In this document: positions 7,584 through 16,801 of the stretch, piece after piece
Position numbering within the stretch: the stretch's first letter is position 1
Layout: each line of letters begins with the position of its first letter
NCBI RefSeq assembly: GCF_004000905.1
Contig: NZ_BIMD01000018.1
Span: 1 to 64,000 of the forward strand
Direction: 5' to 3'
Length of the DNA stretch: 64,000 bases
Origin: Paenibacillus humicus NBRC 102415
GTDB taxonomy: Bacteria; Bacillota; Bacilli; Paenibacillales; Paenibacillaceae
The notes under the pieces: generated by a model
What the model was told of the DNA's origin: nothing
Seen by the model: only the letters and a program-made list of their open reading frames with translations
Database searches by the model: none
Made by a program: the position numbers and the translations under genes

Positions 7584-8705
7584 ATGGGAAAGCTTGATCT
7601 TATTCTGGCTGCCGACGGCGAGTACGCCAGGCGCTTAAGCGAATATATGCGGGATATGCCCGGCGGCAGATGGCGGGTAACGGCTTGCACGACGCCGGAT
7701 AGTCTTCGCGGTTATTTGAAGGGAGGGTATCCGGTAGATCTGGTTCTGGTCGAGCCCGCATTCATCCATGAAGCCGAGAAAGCCTGTCCGGTTTCCAGGC
7801 TGGCTGTTCTTGTCAGAAGGCGGGGGGAGGGAGGCGGACATCCGGAGCTGCTTCAGTTCAGACCGCTTCCGGAGCTGATCGCATCTATGGAAGCGGTGCA
7901 TGCGGGGACAGATGCGCTCAGGACATCGGCAGACGGGAGAGCGTTTGTAGCAGCCGTCTACGATCCGGCAGGAGGGCAGGGCAAGACGGTGCTTTCCATA
8001 GAGCTTGCCCGACAAGCGGCGGCGCAGGGCCAGCGGGTGCTGTACCTCAACTTCGAGGTATGGGAGGCTTCGGAGGTTTTTCTGGGCTCAGGATCCAGCA
8101 CCCCCGAAATGGAAGGAGGAGTCGGCAGGCTGCTTTACTGCCTCAAGGCGGGCAAGCAGGATGCGGCCCGGCAGCTTGGGCAAATCCGTACGTTCAGCAG
8201 CGCGGTGAAATGCGACTATTTCCCGCCGTCTCCGGGACCGGAGGAACGGCTGGCCATGACCGGCGAGGATGCTGTCCTGCTGCTCGATTTTCTTGCCGGC
8301 GGCGGGTTTTACGATTTCATCGTAGCGGATATGGACAGCCGGCTGGACGAGGCCGCTGCATCGATCTGGCAGCGGAGCGGCCGCATCGTCTGGCTTGTCC
8401 CCTCATCGGAATCCTCAATCGCGAAAACTCGCTCGGCGCTGGACTACGCGGCGAGAGCATACCCGGACGGGCTCAGGATGGAAGAGCGGAAGGTATTGTT
8501 CGTGCAAGCCATGGCAAGGCCAGATTCGCAGAAAGCGGCGGAGCTGACGGGCGGCCGGGGGCCGGCCGCCAGGGATCCGCAGCTAGACTATGCGGCTGCC
8601 CTTCCCGTCATGGCCCAATACCGCGAGGGCGGGACCGTAAGTCCCGCTTATGCCAACACGGTGCGGCAGCTTCTGCGGCGAATGCTTCCGGAGCTTGCCG
8701 GATGA
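7584..8705 (+). CDS. CpaE/TadZ-like ATPase of the Tad pilus
   Basis: A 373-residue protein, first gene of the tad operon. Residues 1-105 look like a degenerate receiver-type domain (MGKLDLILAADGEYARRLSE). From about residue 120 there is a MinD/ParA-like ATPase with a P-loop YDPAGGQGKTVLSIELA and a later hydrophobic strand ending in Asp (FIVADMDSRLDE). CpaE/TadZ proteins place the Tad secretion machine in the cell. AAGGAGGAC at about 7572-7580 sets the ATG at 7584; the upstream extension to 7551 runs through the leader terminator and is not used. It overlaps cpaF by four bases (ATGA). Confidence 0.82.
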   Translation: MGKLDLILAADGEYARRLSEYMRDMPGGRWRVTACTTPDSLRGYLKGGYPVDLVLVEPAFIHEAEKACPVSRLAVLVRRRGEGGGHPELLQFRPLPELIASMEAVHAGTDALRTSADGRAFVAAVYDPAGGQGKTVLSIELARQAAAQGQRVLYLNFEVWEASEVFLGSGSSTPEMEGGVGRLLYCLKAGKQDAARQLGQIRTFSSAVKCDYFPPSPGPEERLAMTGEDAVLLLDFLAGGGFYDFIVADMDSRLDEAAASIWQRSGRIVWLVPSSESSIAKTRSALDYAARAYPDGLRMEERKVLFVQAMARPDSQKAAELTGGRGPAARDPQLDYAAALPVMAQYREGGTVSPAYANTVRQLLRRMLPELAG

Positions 8706-10012
8706 ACCGCTCCGAGGCTGGCGCACGATACGGGACAGGCAGCCCTGGTTATGTCCGGGAACAAGACTTGCGGCTGGAAATCGCCTCGCTTCGCTCCAGG
8801 GTCCGCTCCCTGGTCGACATGAGCGGAGAGATCAGCGACTCGGGATTGACGGCGGCGATAGAGGCGACTGTGGCCGAATGGCCGGGAGGCGCCAGACTGA
8901 CTTCTACCGACAGGCTGGCGCTGGTCAAGCGGCTCTATCATTCCTTCCGGGGATTGGATGTGCTTCAGCCGCTGCTGAATGACGACTCGGTTACGGAGAT
9001 TATGATCAACGGGCACGAGACGATTTTTGCGGAGCGGTCCGGCAAGCTGGAATGCCTGCCTCTTTCCTTCGAGAGCCGCGAGCGGCTGGAGGATCTCATC
9101 CAATCGATCGTAGCCGCTGTTAACCGGGTCGTCAACGAATCCTCCCCGATTGTAGATGCGCGCCTGCCCGATGGATCGAGAGTTCATATCGTGCTGCCGC
9201 CGATAGCCTTGCAGGGCCCGGTTCTGACGATACGGAAATTTCCCAAGCAGCCTCTGCTCATGGACGATTTGATCGCGGCCGGCTGTCTGGACGAGGAAGC
9301 GGCAGCATTTCTGGCGCAGCTGGTCCGAGCGGGATTCAACCTTTTCATCAGCGGCGGCACCGGTACGGGCAAAACGACCTTTCTGAACGCCTTGTCCAGG
9401 TTCATCCCGCCGGATGAGCGGCTCATCACGATCGAGGACTCGGCTGAGCTTCAATTGAAGGCGCCGAACCTGGTGTCTCTGGAGACGCGGAATGCCAATA
9501 CCGAGGGGAAGGGGGAGATTCCGATGAGACAGCTGATCCGAGCTTCCCTGCGCATGCGTCCGGATCGGATCATCGTCGGGGAAGTGAGAGGAGCCGAAGC
9601 GCTCGACATGCTGGCTGCCATGAATACCGGGCACTCGGGAAGCATGGGTACCGGCCATAGCAACAGCGCCAAGGACATGCTGAGCCGGCTTGAGACGATG
9701 GTATTGAGCGGTGCGGCTGAGCTTCCGCTCGCGGCTATCCGGCAGCAGCTCGCTTCCGCGCTGGATATCATCGTTCATTTGTCCCGGATGCGCGATCATT
9801 CCCGCAAAGTGCAGGAAGTCGTGCAGGTGACCGGAATGAAGGACGGGGACATCCAGCTGGAGACCTTGTTCCGGTATGAGGATGGAGCGGGGAGAGGCCG
9901 GCTCCGACGGCTGCCCATTCCGCTGGCCCGCATGGACAAATGGGTTCGCTGCGGTTTCGATCCGATAGAAGCGGGGGTGTCAGCAGTTGAACAGCCGCCT
10001 GAAAAGAATTGA
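8702..10012 (+). CDS. cpaF: CpaF/TadA-type secretion ATPase
   Basis: A 436-residue hexameric ATPase that powers Tad pilus assembly at the inner face of the membrane. Visible motifs are Walker A GGTGTGKTTF near residue 217, the Asp box LITIEDSAEL, Walker B MRPDRIIVGEVRG and the His box TGHSGSMGTGHSNS. The N-terminal domain is the usual all-helical CpaF lead. The ATG overlaps the stop of the CpaE-like gene (ATGA); the longer open frame to 8060 is shadow. Its 3' end overlaps tadB by 26 bases. Confidence 0.93.
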   Translation: MNRSEAGARYGTGSPGYVREQDLRLEIASLRSRVRSLVDMSGEISDSGLTAAIEATVAEWPGGARLTSTDRLALVKRLYHSFRGLDVLQPLLNDDSVTEIMINGHETIFAERSGKLECLPLSFESRERLEDLIQSIVAAVNRVVNESSPIVDARLPDGSRVHIVLPPIALQGPVLTIRKFPKQPLLMDDLIAAGCLDEEAAAFLAQLVRAGFNLFISGGTGTGKTTFLNALSRFIPPDERLITIEDSAELQLKAPNLVSLETRNANTEGKGEIPMRQLIRASLRMRPDRIIVGEVRGAEALDMLAAMNTGHSGSMGTGHSNSAKDMLSRLETMVLSGAAELPLAAIRQQLASALDIIVHLSRMRDHSRKVQEVVQVTGMKDGDIQLETLFRYEDGAGRGRLRRLPIPLARMDKWVRCGFDPIEAGVSAVEQPPEKN

Positions 10013-10832
10013 TCCCGTCAAGGCGGGGCTGCTGGCAGCCCGGCTCGGCTGGGAGCCCGCAAGATCACAATCTGCCTGCCGCATCCGGCTGCCGGATTAT
10101 TCCGTCTTCTCCTTGACACGCAAGCAATTCGCCGTTTCCGCGGGAGCGGGGTTCACGGCAGTATTCGCCGCCGTTTATTTGTTCTATTTGTCCGTACCGG
10201 CCGCCGCCGCCTGCTCGATTGCGGGGCTTCTGGTCCCGAGGAAATACAGGGACTATTTGCGGCGCAGACGCCAAGCCAAGCTTAGGCTGCAATTCAAGGA
10301 AATGCTGTTTTCGCTGTCATCCTCTCTAGCGGCCGGGAGGTCGGTAGAGAACGCTTTTTTCGCCTCGCTTGACGACCTGCGTCTCATGTACCCGGAGTCT
10401 CGCTCCGATCTCATGCTCGAGCTGGAAGCGATCCGGCATCGATGCGGCAACGGCGACCCGCTGGAGGCCGGGCTTGCCGACTTCGCCTCGCGGTCCGGGG
10501 TGGAGGAGATCCGGCAGTTCGCCGACGTTTTCATTACATGCAAGAGGACAGGCGGCAACCTGATCGAGATCATACGGCGCACCTCCCAAACGATCGGGGA
10601 GAAAATCGAAATCAACCAGGAGATTGATGTCATGATTTCCCGCAAGCGTTTCGAAGCCAGAATCATGACAGGCGTTCCCTTCGCTTTCATGGCTTTTCTG
10701 CACGGTTCGGCGCCGGACTATATGGCCCCCCTTTACGCAGCGCCTGAAGGGTATATCGTGATTACAGCCGCCTTGTTGATGCTGGCGGCATGCGGGTGGC
10801 TGATGATGAGGATCATGGCTATCCGATTGTGA
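9987..10832 (+). CDS. tadB: TadB-like type II secretion F-domain membrane protein
   Basis: A 281-residue inner-membrane platform protein. Two N-terminal hydrophobic segments (starting AVSAGAGFTAVFAAVYLFYL) precede a cytoplasmic helical GspF domain containing SLSSSLAAGRSVENAF and FADVFITCKRTGGNL. One or two C-terminal helices follow. The start is a TTG inside the end of cpaF, with GGGGGTG about 10 bases ahead, so it is probably coupled to cpaF. With TadC it should form the platform on which the ATPase acts. Confidence 0.9.
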   Translation: MNSRLKRIDPVKAGLLAARLGWEPARSQSACRIRLPDYSVFSLTRKQFAVSAGAGFTAVFAAVYLFYLSVPAAAACSIAGLLVPRKYRDYLRRRRQAKLRLQFKEMLFSLSSSLAAGRSVENAFFASLDDLRLMYPESRSDLMLELEAIRHRCGNGDPLEAGLADFASRSGVEEIRQFADVFITCKRTGGNLIEIIRRTSQTIGEKIEINQEIDVMISRKRFEARIMTGVPFAFMAFLHGSAPDYMAPLYAAPEGYIVITAALLMLAACGWLMMRIMAIRL

Positions 10833-10849
10833 AAAGGAGGAATAAATCC

Positions 10850-11731
10850 ATGTGGACATTATGGATGGCTGGATTGATGGCTTCCGCATGGCTGACCGCC
10901 GCGTGGAGGCATGCGGCGGCCGGCGGCAGGCCGCTGCCTGCTGTCCTGCTCCGCTGGGACAAGCCGGCTCTTGCCGCTTGCTTCGGAGCCCCAGCGTTGC
11001 TCCAGGCGGTGGAAGAGGCCGGACTGATGCCGCGCATCGAGGAGCATGTAGCGGGCTTGCACGCCTCCATGATCATCCTGAATGGAGAAGCATGGACTCC
11101 GGACCGTACCCGGCACTTTCTGGCGCTGGCTTGCTTACAAGGATGCGGGGCCGCTCTGGCCGGCTTGCTGCTCGCCGCTGCCGCCGGAGAGCAGGCTGTC
11201 GCCTGGCTGGGGCTTGCATGCGGAGCGCTGATTCCGGCCTCCAGGATCCGGGGCATCCGGGAATCCCTCAACAAGCGAAAACAAGCCTTGCTGCTTGCCT
11301 TGCCTGACTTGCTGGTCAAGCTGATGCTGCTCGTCGGAGCCGGAGAAACGATGCAGAAAGCATTGGCGAGATGCGCAGCCTGCGAGGCAGGGGGAGGTCT
11401 GGAGAGGCTGCTGCATGCAGAGCTGGGACGCGCCGTCCATGCCATGGGCAACGGGTTGTCGTTCGCCGCCGCCATGGAAGCGTTCAGCCGCCGCTGCGCC
11501 GTTCAGGAAGTGTCGGTCTTTACGACGGTGCTTTTGCTCAATTATCGTCGCGGCGGCGAACAGCTCGCTCTATCCTTGCGCGAGATCTCCCATCCATTGT
11601 GGGAGAAACGCAAAAGCCTGGCCCGCATTCGCGGAGAGGAAGCTTCTTCCAAGCTGGTGTTTCCGCTGACAGGGATTTTCTTTCTGCTCATGGTCCTTGT
11701 CGGAGCTCCCGCGATGCTGCTGATGAACTGA
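10850..11731 (+). CDS. tadC: TadC-like type II secretion F-domain membrane protein
   Basis: A 293-residue membrane protein, second platform subunit. It has N-terminal hydrophobic segments, a central GspF-like helical region with LLLALPDLLVKLMLLVGAGE and VFTTVLLLNYRRGGEQLAL, and a C-terminal helix FPLTGIFFLLMVLVGAPAML. The frame is open to 10790, but AAAAGGAGGAATAAATCC directly ahead of the ATG at 10850 decides the start. It is 17 bases downstream of tadB. Confidence 0.88.
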   Translation: MWTLWMAGLMASAWLTAAWRHAAAGGRPLPAVLLRWDKPALAACFGAPALLQAVEEAGLMPRIEEHVAGLHASMIILNGEAWTPDRTRHFLALACLQGCGAALAGLLLAAAAGEQAVAWLGLACGALIPASRIRGIRESLNKRKQALLLALPDLLVKLMLLVGAGETMQKALARCAACEAGGGLERLLHAELGRAVHAMGNGLSFAAAMEAFSRRCAVQEVSVFTTVLLLNYRRGGEQLALSLREISHPLWEKRKSLARIRGEEASSKLVFPLTGIFFLLMVLVGAPAMLLMN

Positions 11732-11785
11732 CTTTAGGCTACGAATCTTTTATGGTCAACATTACATTAATTGGAGGCGGTCTGG

Positions 11786-11986
11786 ATGAGCACAGCAGTA
11801 TGGTACAGCTGCAAAAAGGCGGCAAAAAAATTCGGGAGGTCGGAGGACGGTCTCGGTACGCTGGAGGTCATTCTGATTATCGCTGTCGTCATTATTATCG
11901 CGCTATTGTTCAAGGACTGGATCATCGAGCTGATCAATAATCTGATGGGAAAAGCGGATGATCAGGCCAATACGATCTTTGAATGA
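11786..11986 (+). CDS. Flp-family type IVb pilin
   Basis: A 66-residue prepilin and the likely major subunit of the pilus. The leader of about 25 residues is positively charged and ends in DG, followed by LGTLEVILIIAVVIIIALLF. Cleavage after this Gly would give a mature N-terminus with Glu at position 5, the classical type IV signal. The hydrophobic stem is followed by a short polar tail. GGAGG at 11773-11777 sets the ATG at 11786. The likely processing enzyme is encoded at 16177. Confidence 0.9.
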   Translation: MSTAVWYSCKKAAKKFGRSEDGLGTLEVILIIAVVIIIALLFKDWIIELINNLMGKADDQANTIFE

Positions 11987-12635
11987 CCGTATCCGTAAGC
12001 TCTGCAGCTCCACCGGAGGAAGCTTTACGCTGGAGGCGAGCACCGTCTTCCCGCTGCTATTCGGCGCCTTGTTTCTGTATTTCATCGTTGCTTTGTACCT
12101 TTTTCAGCAAGGAGTCTTCTACTCCGGAGCGGTCATGGCATCCGAAGCGGCGGCTTTCCGCTGGGACAACAGCAGGCGCGATGCGGCTTCGGGCCTGCCG
12201 CCGGCAGGCGAAGACGACGGGTTGTATTGGAGGCTGACGGAGGATGGACTTCTACGAGGCATGATGAATATGGGCCAGCCGGCGGAGTCTATATCGGCCT
12301 ACCCATTGGACCGCCGAGGCGCCGTACCTTATGATCTGCCTGCCGTCAAGCTCGCCAAGGCAGGCGATAGGCTGAACGAATCATGGACGGGAGAGATGCG
12401 TTACTTGCGCGGCGTGCACGGCATGATCGAGACAAGACTTTATCCTTCTGTTCCGATTGATCTACCGGGCGGCAGGAAGATCGGCGCGGCCGCCAAGGCT
12501 CAGCCTTCCGACCCGGTCGAATTTATCCGTTCGATCGATCTTGTCCGATACTACACGGCGAAATTCCGAACTTCGGAGGATATCTCCCCGGACAAGGCCG
12601 GAAAGGTGCTGCAGAATTATGGAGGAGCCCAATAA
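11958..12635 (+). CDS. TadE-like pseudopilin
   Basis: A 225-residue protein with one N-terminal membrane anchor and an extracytoplasmic domain. The anchor is preceded by GG and reads SFTLEASTVFPLLFGALFLY, again with Glu at +5 after the likely cleavage Gly; this is the TadE signature. TadE-like proteins are minor pilins needed for pilus assembly. The ATG lies inside the pilin gene (29-bp overlap), which suggests translational coupling; the ribosome site is weak. Confidence 0.82.
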   Translation: MIRPIRSLNDRIRKLCSSTGGSFTLEASTVFPLLFGALFLYFIVALYLFQQGVFYSGAVMASEAAAFRWDNSRRDAASGLPPAGEDDGLYWRLTEDGLLRGMMNMGQPAESISAYPLDRRGAVPYDLPAVKLAKAGDRLNESWTGEMRYLRGVHGMIETRLYPSVPIDLPGGRKIGAAAKAQPSDPVEFIRSIDLVRYYTAKFRTSEDISPDKAGKVLQNYGGAQ

Positions 12636-15009
12636 GAATGAAGAAGCCTTCCGAAAAAAAAGGCTGCAGGAAGACGGCACTCAAGGCGCTGTTACGATCT
12701 GGGCATGCGCAGCTTCGGCAGCTCTGCTTTTGTTGATGGCGGTATTGATTGACTATTCGAGAATCTCTTCCTTCCGCCACAAGCTTGAAGGCTTGGCGCA
12801 GACCGGCGTCCGCTCCGTCTTATCCGCTTACGATGAGGCGCTCTACGAGCGATACGGATTGTTCGGCCGCGGAGGCACCGACGGCGGAGCGCTGCTGGCC
12901 GAAGCGGTGCAGCTTGGTCTCGCAACCGGCTCGGGGCGTAATGCTCCCGGCGATTCCATCCGGTTGCAATGGCTTGATATGGAGGTTTCCGAAAGCTCGT
13001 TGCAGCCTGCGGCTTTTCTGGGAGACCGCCGCATCTTCGGCCGTCAGATCATGCAGGAGATGAAATACAAAGCCCCTATCGATCTGACGCTGGAGCTGAT
13101 CGATAAGTTCCGTCCGCTCTCCGAAGCGATGGGTCAAACGGCTGCCGCCGTGGATAAGCTGGGAAGTCTCGAGCAGGCATTCGACAGGAGGCAGCAAGCG
13201 CTTGAGAACATGCTGCTGAAGCAGCAGCAAACGGCAGCGAATCATGCAAGCCGAAGCGGCTATGGCGTTTTGATCGGAACGGGAGGCTCGAATGGAGCGG
13301 AAGCATCTGAGCTCCATTCGATATCTGCCGAATATCCTCTTTATTTGGAATGGATTTCTCTGGATGAAGCGGCAGCCCGAGCATGGCAGGAGGCGGCTGC
13401 TGGCCTTCCGTCGCCCAGTCCGGGCGCAACGCCGATTCCTTTGCCGCCGCCATATTCCCATTCGTCCGAAATTGCGAGCTACGAAAGCAGAGCCGCGGCA
13501 GTGTCCGCGAAGCTTCAGCTGGCTGCGGATGCAGCTGGAAGCCATGATTCCGTTCTGGATGAAGCTTTAGGACAGCTTGGAGCAGCCAGGAGGGCGGAGC
13601 TTGAGATGAAAGCCGTGCTGGATGGGCGCAATGGGGCCGGGAATTCATCCTACCGGCTGCCAGCCGGCAGCTCTGCTGCCGCCGGCTCCGTTCCTGGAAC
13701 GGTGTCCGTGCTGGATGGCGCATCGGATATGCTGCTTGGAGAGAACTGGTTTTCCCAAGCGGAAAAAAACGTTCTGGAGCAGCGCGACAATTTCCGCAGC
13801 CTTTCTTCATCTGCTCAAGCTGCGGCAATCGGACTTCGTCGGGCATTGGAGGAGCGTTCGGTGTCATGGGCAAGCCGTTTGTCCATTCATGAGCAAGAGC
13901 TGTACCGCCAATGGAGATCTTATGAGGAGAAATGGATCGCGCCAGGCGTTATGCTGGCCGAACAGGCCAGGAGCATCGGCAATGCGGACAGCCGAAAAGA
14001 AGAGCGGAAAGCTGAAAAGAAGAAAGCCGCTTCACTCTGGAGGGAAGCAGAGCAGCTGCTGAATGCAGTGGAAGGATTGAAGGGAACCGAGGAGGACTTG
14101 GAAGCTTTCCGCCATGCAGACAGCTTGTTCAAGGCCAGCATGGACTTCAATCGGCTGCAGGAAGAGGGAGACGGCACTGACGAGGCCGGCAACGGAAAGG
14201 CCGGCGGGGACAAATCATCGTTTGAAGGAGTCTTTGGCAGCGGCGGAGCCGATGAAGCCGTAATAGGCTCGCAAAAGCTGGCTGGAGGCGTATTCTCCGG
14301 CATGGGGGCTTTGCTGTCCCAAGGCGGGGAGCGGCTGTTCACGGCGCAGTATGCAGCCCAGCGGTTCAGCTTTGCGGACCCGCGCATGCTCGACAGCCTG
14401 ATTTCGGGCTTGAGCGGACCCGCCGGAGAACCCCGGCGGCAAGACGGGGAAGGAGTTCGGCAAGATCCGGCTTTGACGGCTATGACATCGCTGGAAAACC
14501 AGGAAATGGAATACATCCTATATGGCTTCAGCCACCCATCTGGAAATCTTGGAGCCGCATACGGCGAGCTGTTTGCTTTCCGCCTGGCAGTCCGGACCAT
14601 GGAGGGATTGATCGAGAGTCGCGCAGCCGGACATCCGCTGCTGGTGCTGGCGATGGCTGCGGTTTATGGATTGAGAGAAGCAATCGGGGATGTGAGAGCG
14701 ATTCTTGCAACCGGCCAGGCTCCTATATCCAAATATGTTCCGGCAGAGCTGTCCTATTTGGATTACTTGAGGCTGTTTTTTTTGCTGCATGGTTCCGAAG
14801 ATTCCCGTCTCAGCCGGATGATAGCGATCATCGAGCTCAACACGGGGACGAATCTGGCTTCCGTGCCGACAGGCGCGACGGTGGAGGTGCAGGCTTCCAT
14901 GCGGCTGTGGTTCCTGACGGGAGCAGCGAGGCTGCTTGGCAGAGGCGGCCCTGAACATGGAGATGGAGGACGGTATGAATGGTCTACTCGAGCAGGCTGG
15001 TCCTACTGA
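12619..15009 (+). CDS. DUF5702-type large Tad-associated surface protein
   Basis: A 796-residue protein with one membrane segment near residues 30-55 (VTIWACAASAALLLLMAVLI) preceded by a charged cytoplasmic N-terminus, then a very long extracytoplasmic part rich in Ala, Gly, Glu and Ser with long predicted helices and Pro-rich linkers. This matches DUF5702 proteins found in Bacillota tad loci between the TadE-like genes. A structural or length-setting role in the pilus is plausible but unproven. The ATG overlaps the end of the TadE-like gene by 17 bases. An alternative frame open to 12457 is not used. Confidence 0.78.
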   Translation: MEEPNKNEEAFRKKRLQEDGTQGAVTIWACAASAALLLLMAVLIDYSRISSFRHKLEGLAQTGVRSVLSAYDEALYERYGLFGRGGTDGGALLAEAVQLGLATGSGRNAPGDSIRLQWLDMEVSESSLQPAAFLGDRRIFGRQIMQEMKYKAPIDLTLELIDKFRPLSEAMGQTAAAVDKLGSLEQAFDRRQQALENMLLKQQQTAANHASRSGYGVLIGTGGSNGAEASELHSISAEYPLYLEWISLDEAAARAWQEAAAGLPSPSPGATPIPLPPPYSHSSEIASYESRAAAVSAKLQLAADAAGSHDSVLDEALGQLGAARRAELEMKAVLDGRNGAGNSSYRLPAGSSAAAGSVPGTVSVLDGASDMLLGENWFSQAEKNVLEQRDNFRSLSSSAQAAAIGLRRALEERSVSWASRLSIHEQELYRQWRSYEEKWIAPGVMLAEQARSIGNADSRKEERKAEKKKAASLWREAEQLLNAVEGLKGTEEDLEAFRHADSLFKASMDFNRLQEEGDGTDEAGNGKAGGDKSSFEGVFGSGGADEAVIGSQKLAGGVFSGMGALLSQGGERLFTAQYAAQRFSFADPRMLDSLISGLSGPAGEPRRQDGEGVRQDPALTAMTSLENQEMEYILYGFSHPSGNLGAAYGELFAFRLAVRTMEGLIESRAAGHPLLVLAMAAVYGLREAIGDVRAILATGQAPISKYVPAELSYLDYLRLFFLLHGSEDSRLSRMIAIIELNTGTNLASVPTGATVEVQASMRLWFLTGAARLLGRGGPEHGDGGRYEWSTRAGWSY

Positions 15010-15098
15010 AACCCTTCAGGAGATTTCGTTGTTCGGCTCCTTGGCGGCAGCCCGCTTCTCCTCGCATTCCCTTGGAAAGGGGGAGCAAGTCTCCACGA

Positions 15099-16082
15099 AT
15101 GAATGGAGCCGCACGAGCCGAAGAAGGCTCCATCCTTTTGGAAGCCGCGCTTGTCATGCCCGTCCTGCTGCTGTTCCTGGTGTTGCTGGCCGCATTCGTT
15201 CAATTTTCGGCAGCAGAGACTGCGCTTCAGGCAGCCGCGGATCGGGCGGCTCGACAGACGGCGGCGCATATCCGACCGGCGATGCTGCTGCTTCAGCAGG
15301 AAGGAAGCAAGCTCCCGGAATCGGCTCCGAAAGACTCTATAGATGCGGGCTATGAGTCTACGTCCGAGTCGGTCCGGAAAGTGGATTCCCCGTCGCGGCC
15401 GCAGCTTCCCGACTGGAGGCAGGCGGCTGCCGAGGCAGCGGCATATTTGCCGGATCCGGCAGGAGAGCTTGCCTCAGCCGTGCTCCAGGGAGACTGGAAG
15501 GCGCTCGCCGATATGGCCGCTGAGCCTGTCGGCCTTGCAGTGTTCGAGCCTTTTTTGCGCAAGGCTGCGGAGGATACGCCGCTGGAGCCTTCGAGAATCT
15601 CGCTGGCAAGCCTCTCTCTTCCGGATCTCGAAGGGGGAGAGAGCGGCTTTCTGAAGCTGGAGGCCGAGTATGAGTTTCCGATCAGAGTTCCTTTTTTGGG
15701 CAAAAAAATCATCCTGCATCGAACGGCGGCCGAGAGGGTATGGATACCGGACCCGCTTCCATCCCAAGGCGGAGCCGGTGTTCCCGATTCCTCCTCGACA
15801 GTCCAAATAACAGAGCTTTATCCGATTCCGGCTAGGCCCGGACGCAAAGCCACTCTTGAAGCGGTCGCCTCTCCCGGAGCTCAGGTCACGCTGGAAGTCC
15901 GCTACAAAAGCGGCAACAGCGTATCCAAACACGTGGGCACGCAGATGGCGGATGCCTCGGGACATGTGGAATGGACCTGGCTCGTATCCGGCAATACGAC
16001 TCCCGGACAATGGGAAGTCGTGGTCACGACTTCGGACGGCGCCTCGGCATCCATGCCCTTCATAGTCCAGAAAAAGGGATGA
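15099..16082 (+). CDS. Second TadE/TadG-like pseudopilin with C-terminal Ig-like domain
   Basis: A 327-residue protein. The N-terminus has GSILLEAALVMPVLLLFLVL, a TadE-type prepilin anchor with Glu at +5 after the Gly. A long extracytoplasmic domain follows, and the last 90 residues (from about VQITELYPIPARPGRKATLE) look like a beta-sandwich domain with alternating strands. The chosen ATG at 15099 has GGGGGAG about 14 bases upstream. An ATG at 14979 in the same frame, overlapping the DUF5702 gene, is an alternative that would add 40 residues ahead of the anchor. Confidence 0.75.
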   Translation: MNGAARAEEGSILLEAALVMPVLLLFLVLLAAFVQFSAAETALQAAADRAARQTAAHIRPAMLLLQQEGSKLPESAPKDSIDAGYESTSESVRKVDSPSRPQLPDWRQAAAEAAAYLPDPAGELASAVLQGDWKALADMAAEPVGLAVFEPFLRKAAEDTPLEPSRISLASLSLPDLEGGESGFLKLEAEYEFPIRVPFLGKKIILHRTAAERVWIPDPLPSQGGAGVPDSSSTVQITELYPIPARPGRKATLEAVASPGAQVTLEVRYKSGNSVSKHVGTQMADASGHVEWTWLVSGNTTPGQWEVVVTTSDGASASMPFIVQKKG

Positions 16083-16176
16083 ATAAGACATGAAAAGGCC
16101 TGAAAAAGGCAAAAAAAAGGCGTGAAAAAGGCTTTGGCTGATTCGGCCTTCGCAGATTTGAGGAGGGGAAATTCAA

Positions 16177-16782
16177 ATGGAAGCATGGAATCTATGGGGA
16201 TGTTTCCTGCTGGTAGGCATCGCTTTCCGCACGGATATCCGGAGCATGAGAATTCCGAACTGGCTGCCGTTGACATTCGCTCCGGCCGGCTTTCTTCTGC
16301 ATGCGCTCGATTCCGGGATGGAAGGTTTGCTGCATGCGGCTGTGGGAATGGCTGCGGGATTTCTACCCCTCTTAGCCCTATACGCATGTGGAGGAATCGG
16401 TGCCGGCGACGTCAAGCTTTTCGGCGCGGCAGGCGCATGGCTGGGCTGGCTGGCGGTTACGGAGCTGATGCTGTATTCCTTTTTGTACGGAGGCCTCGGA
16501 GGGGCAGCGTTCCTGATAGCGAGGAGAATCTCCAGAATTCGAAAAGCAGCGGCCGGTACGCAGGCTTTGTCCGGCGAAGCCGCCGTCCTAGCGTGGACGG
16601 CAGGCCAATCTCCCCATTCTCGTTCAAGCCAAACACCGGAGGATAACAATGGCAAAGACGGGCTGCCGAGTCCCGTACTTGCCCCAGCTGAACCAGCCGA
16701 CGGAGGAGAGGCAACGTCGCCGGTCCGCTTTCCCTTCATGCTGGCCGTCCTCCCCGGCTTGATGACATTATGGCTATCTTGA
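16177..16782 (+). CDS. Prepilin peptidase, A24 family (CpaA/TadV-like)
   Basis: A 201-residue polytopic membrane aspartyl protease that removes prepilin leaders. The two catalytic Asp are in FRTDIRSMRIPN near residue 19 and in GIGAGDVKLFGAAGAW (the GxGD motif) near residue 75. It lacks the N-terminal methyltransferase domain of PilD, as CpaA/TadV enzymes do. Residues 125-190 form a polar insertion before the last hydrophobic segment. GAGGAGGGG precedes the ATG. Its substrates should be the pilin and the TadE-like proteins of this operon. Confidence 0.88.
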   Translation: MEAWNLWGCFLLVGIAFRTDIRSMRIPNWLPLTFAPAGFLLHALDSGMEGLLHAAVGMAAGFLPLLALYACGGIGAGDVKLFGAAGAWLGWLAVTELMLYSFLYGGLGGAAFLIARRISRIRKAAAGTQALSGEAAVLAWTAGQSPHSRSSQTPEDNNGKDGLPSPVLAPAEPADGGEATSPVRFPFMLAVLPGLMTLWLS

Positions 16783-16801
16783 TTCGAAGGAGGGTTTGAG
16801 C

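Noticed and set aside
8060-8701. Upstream extension of the cpaF frame by 214 codons
   Set aside because: It overlaps the CpaE-like gene entirely in another frame, and the ATGA junction at 8702 gives a natural start.
16083-16176. Repeated AAAAGGC motifs between the TadE/G-like and peptidase genes
   Set aside because: Short A-rich spacers of an operon junction with no dyad or terminator; not considered a functional element.
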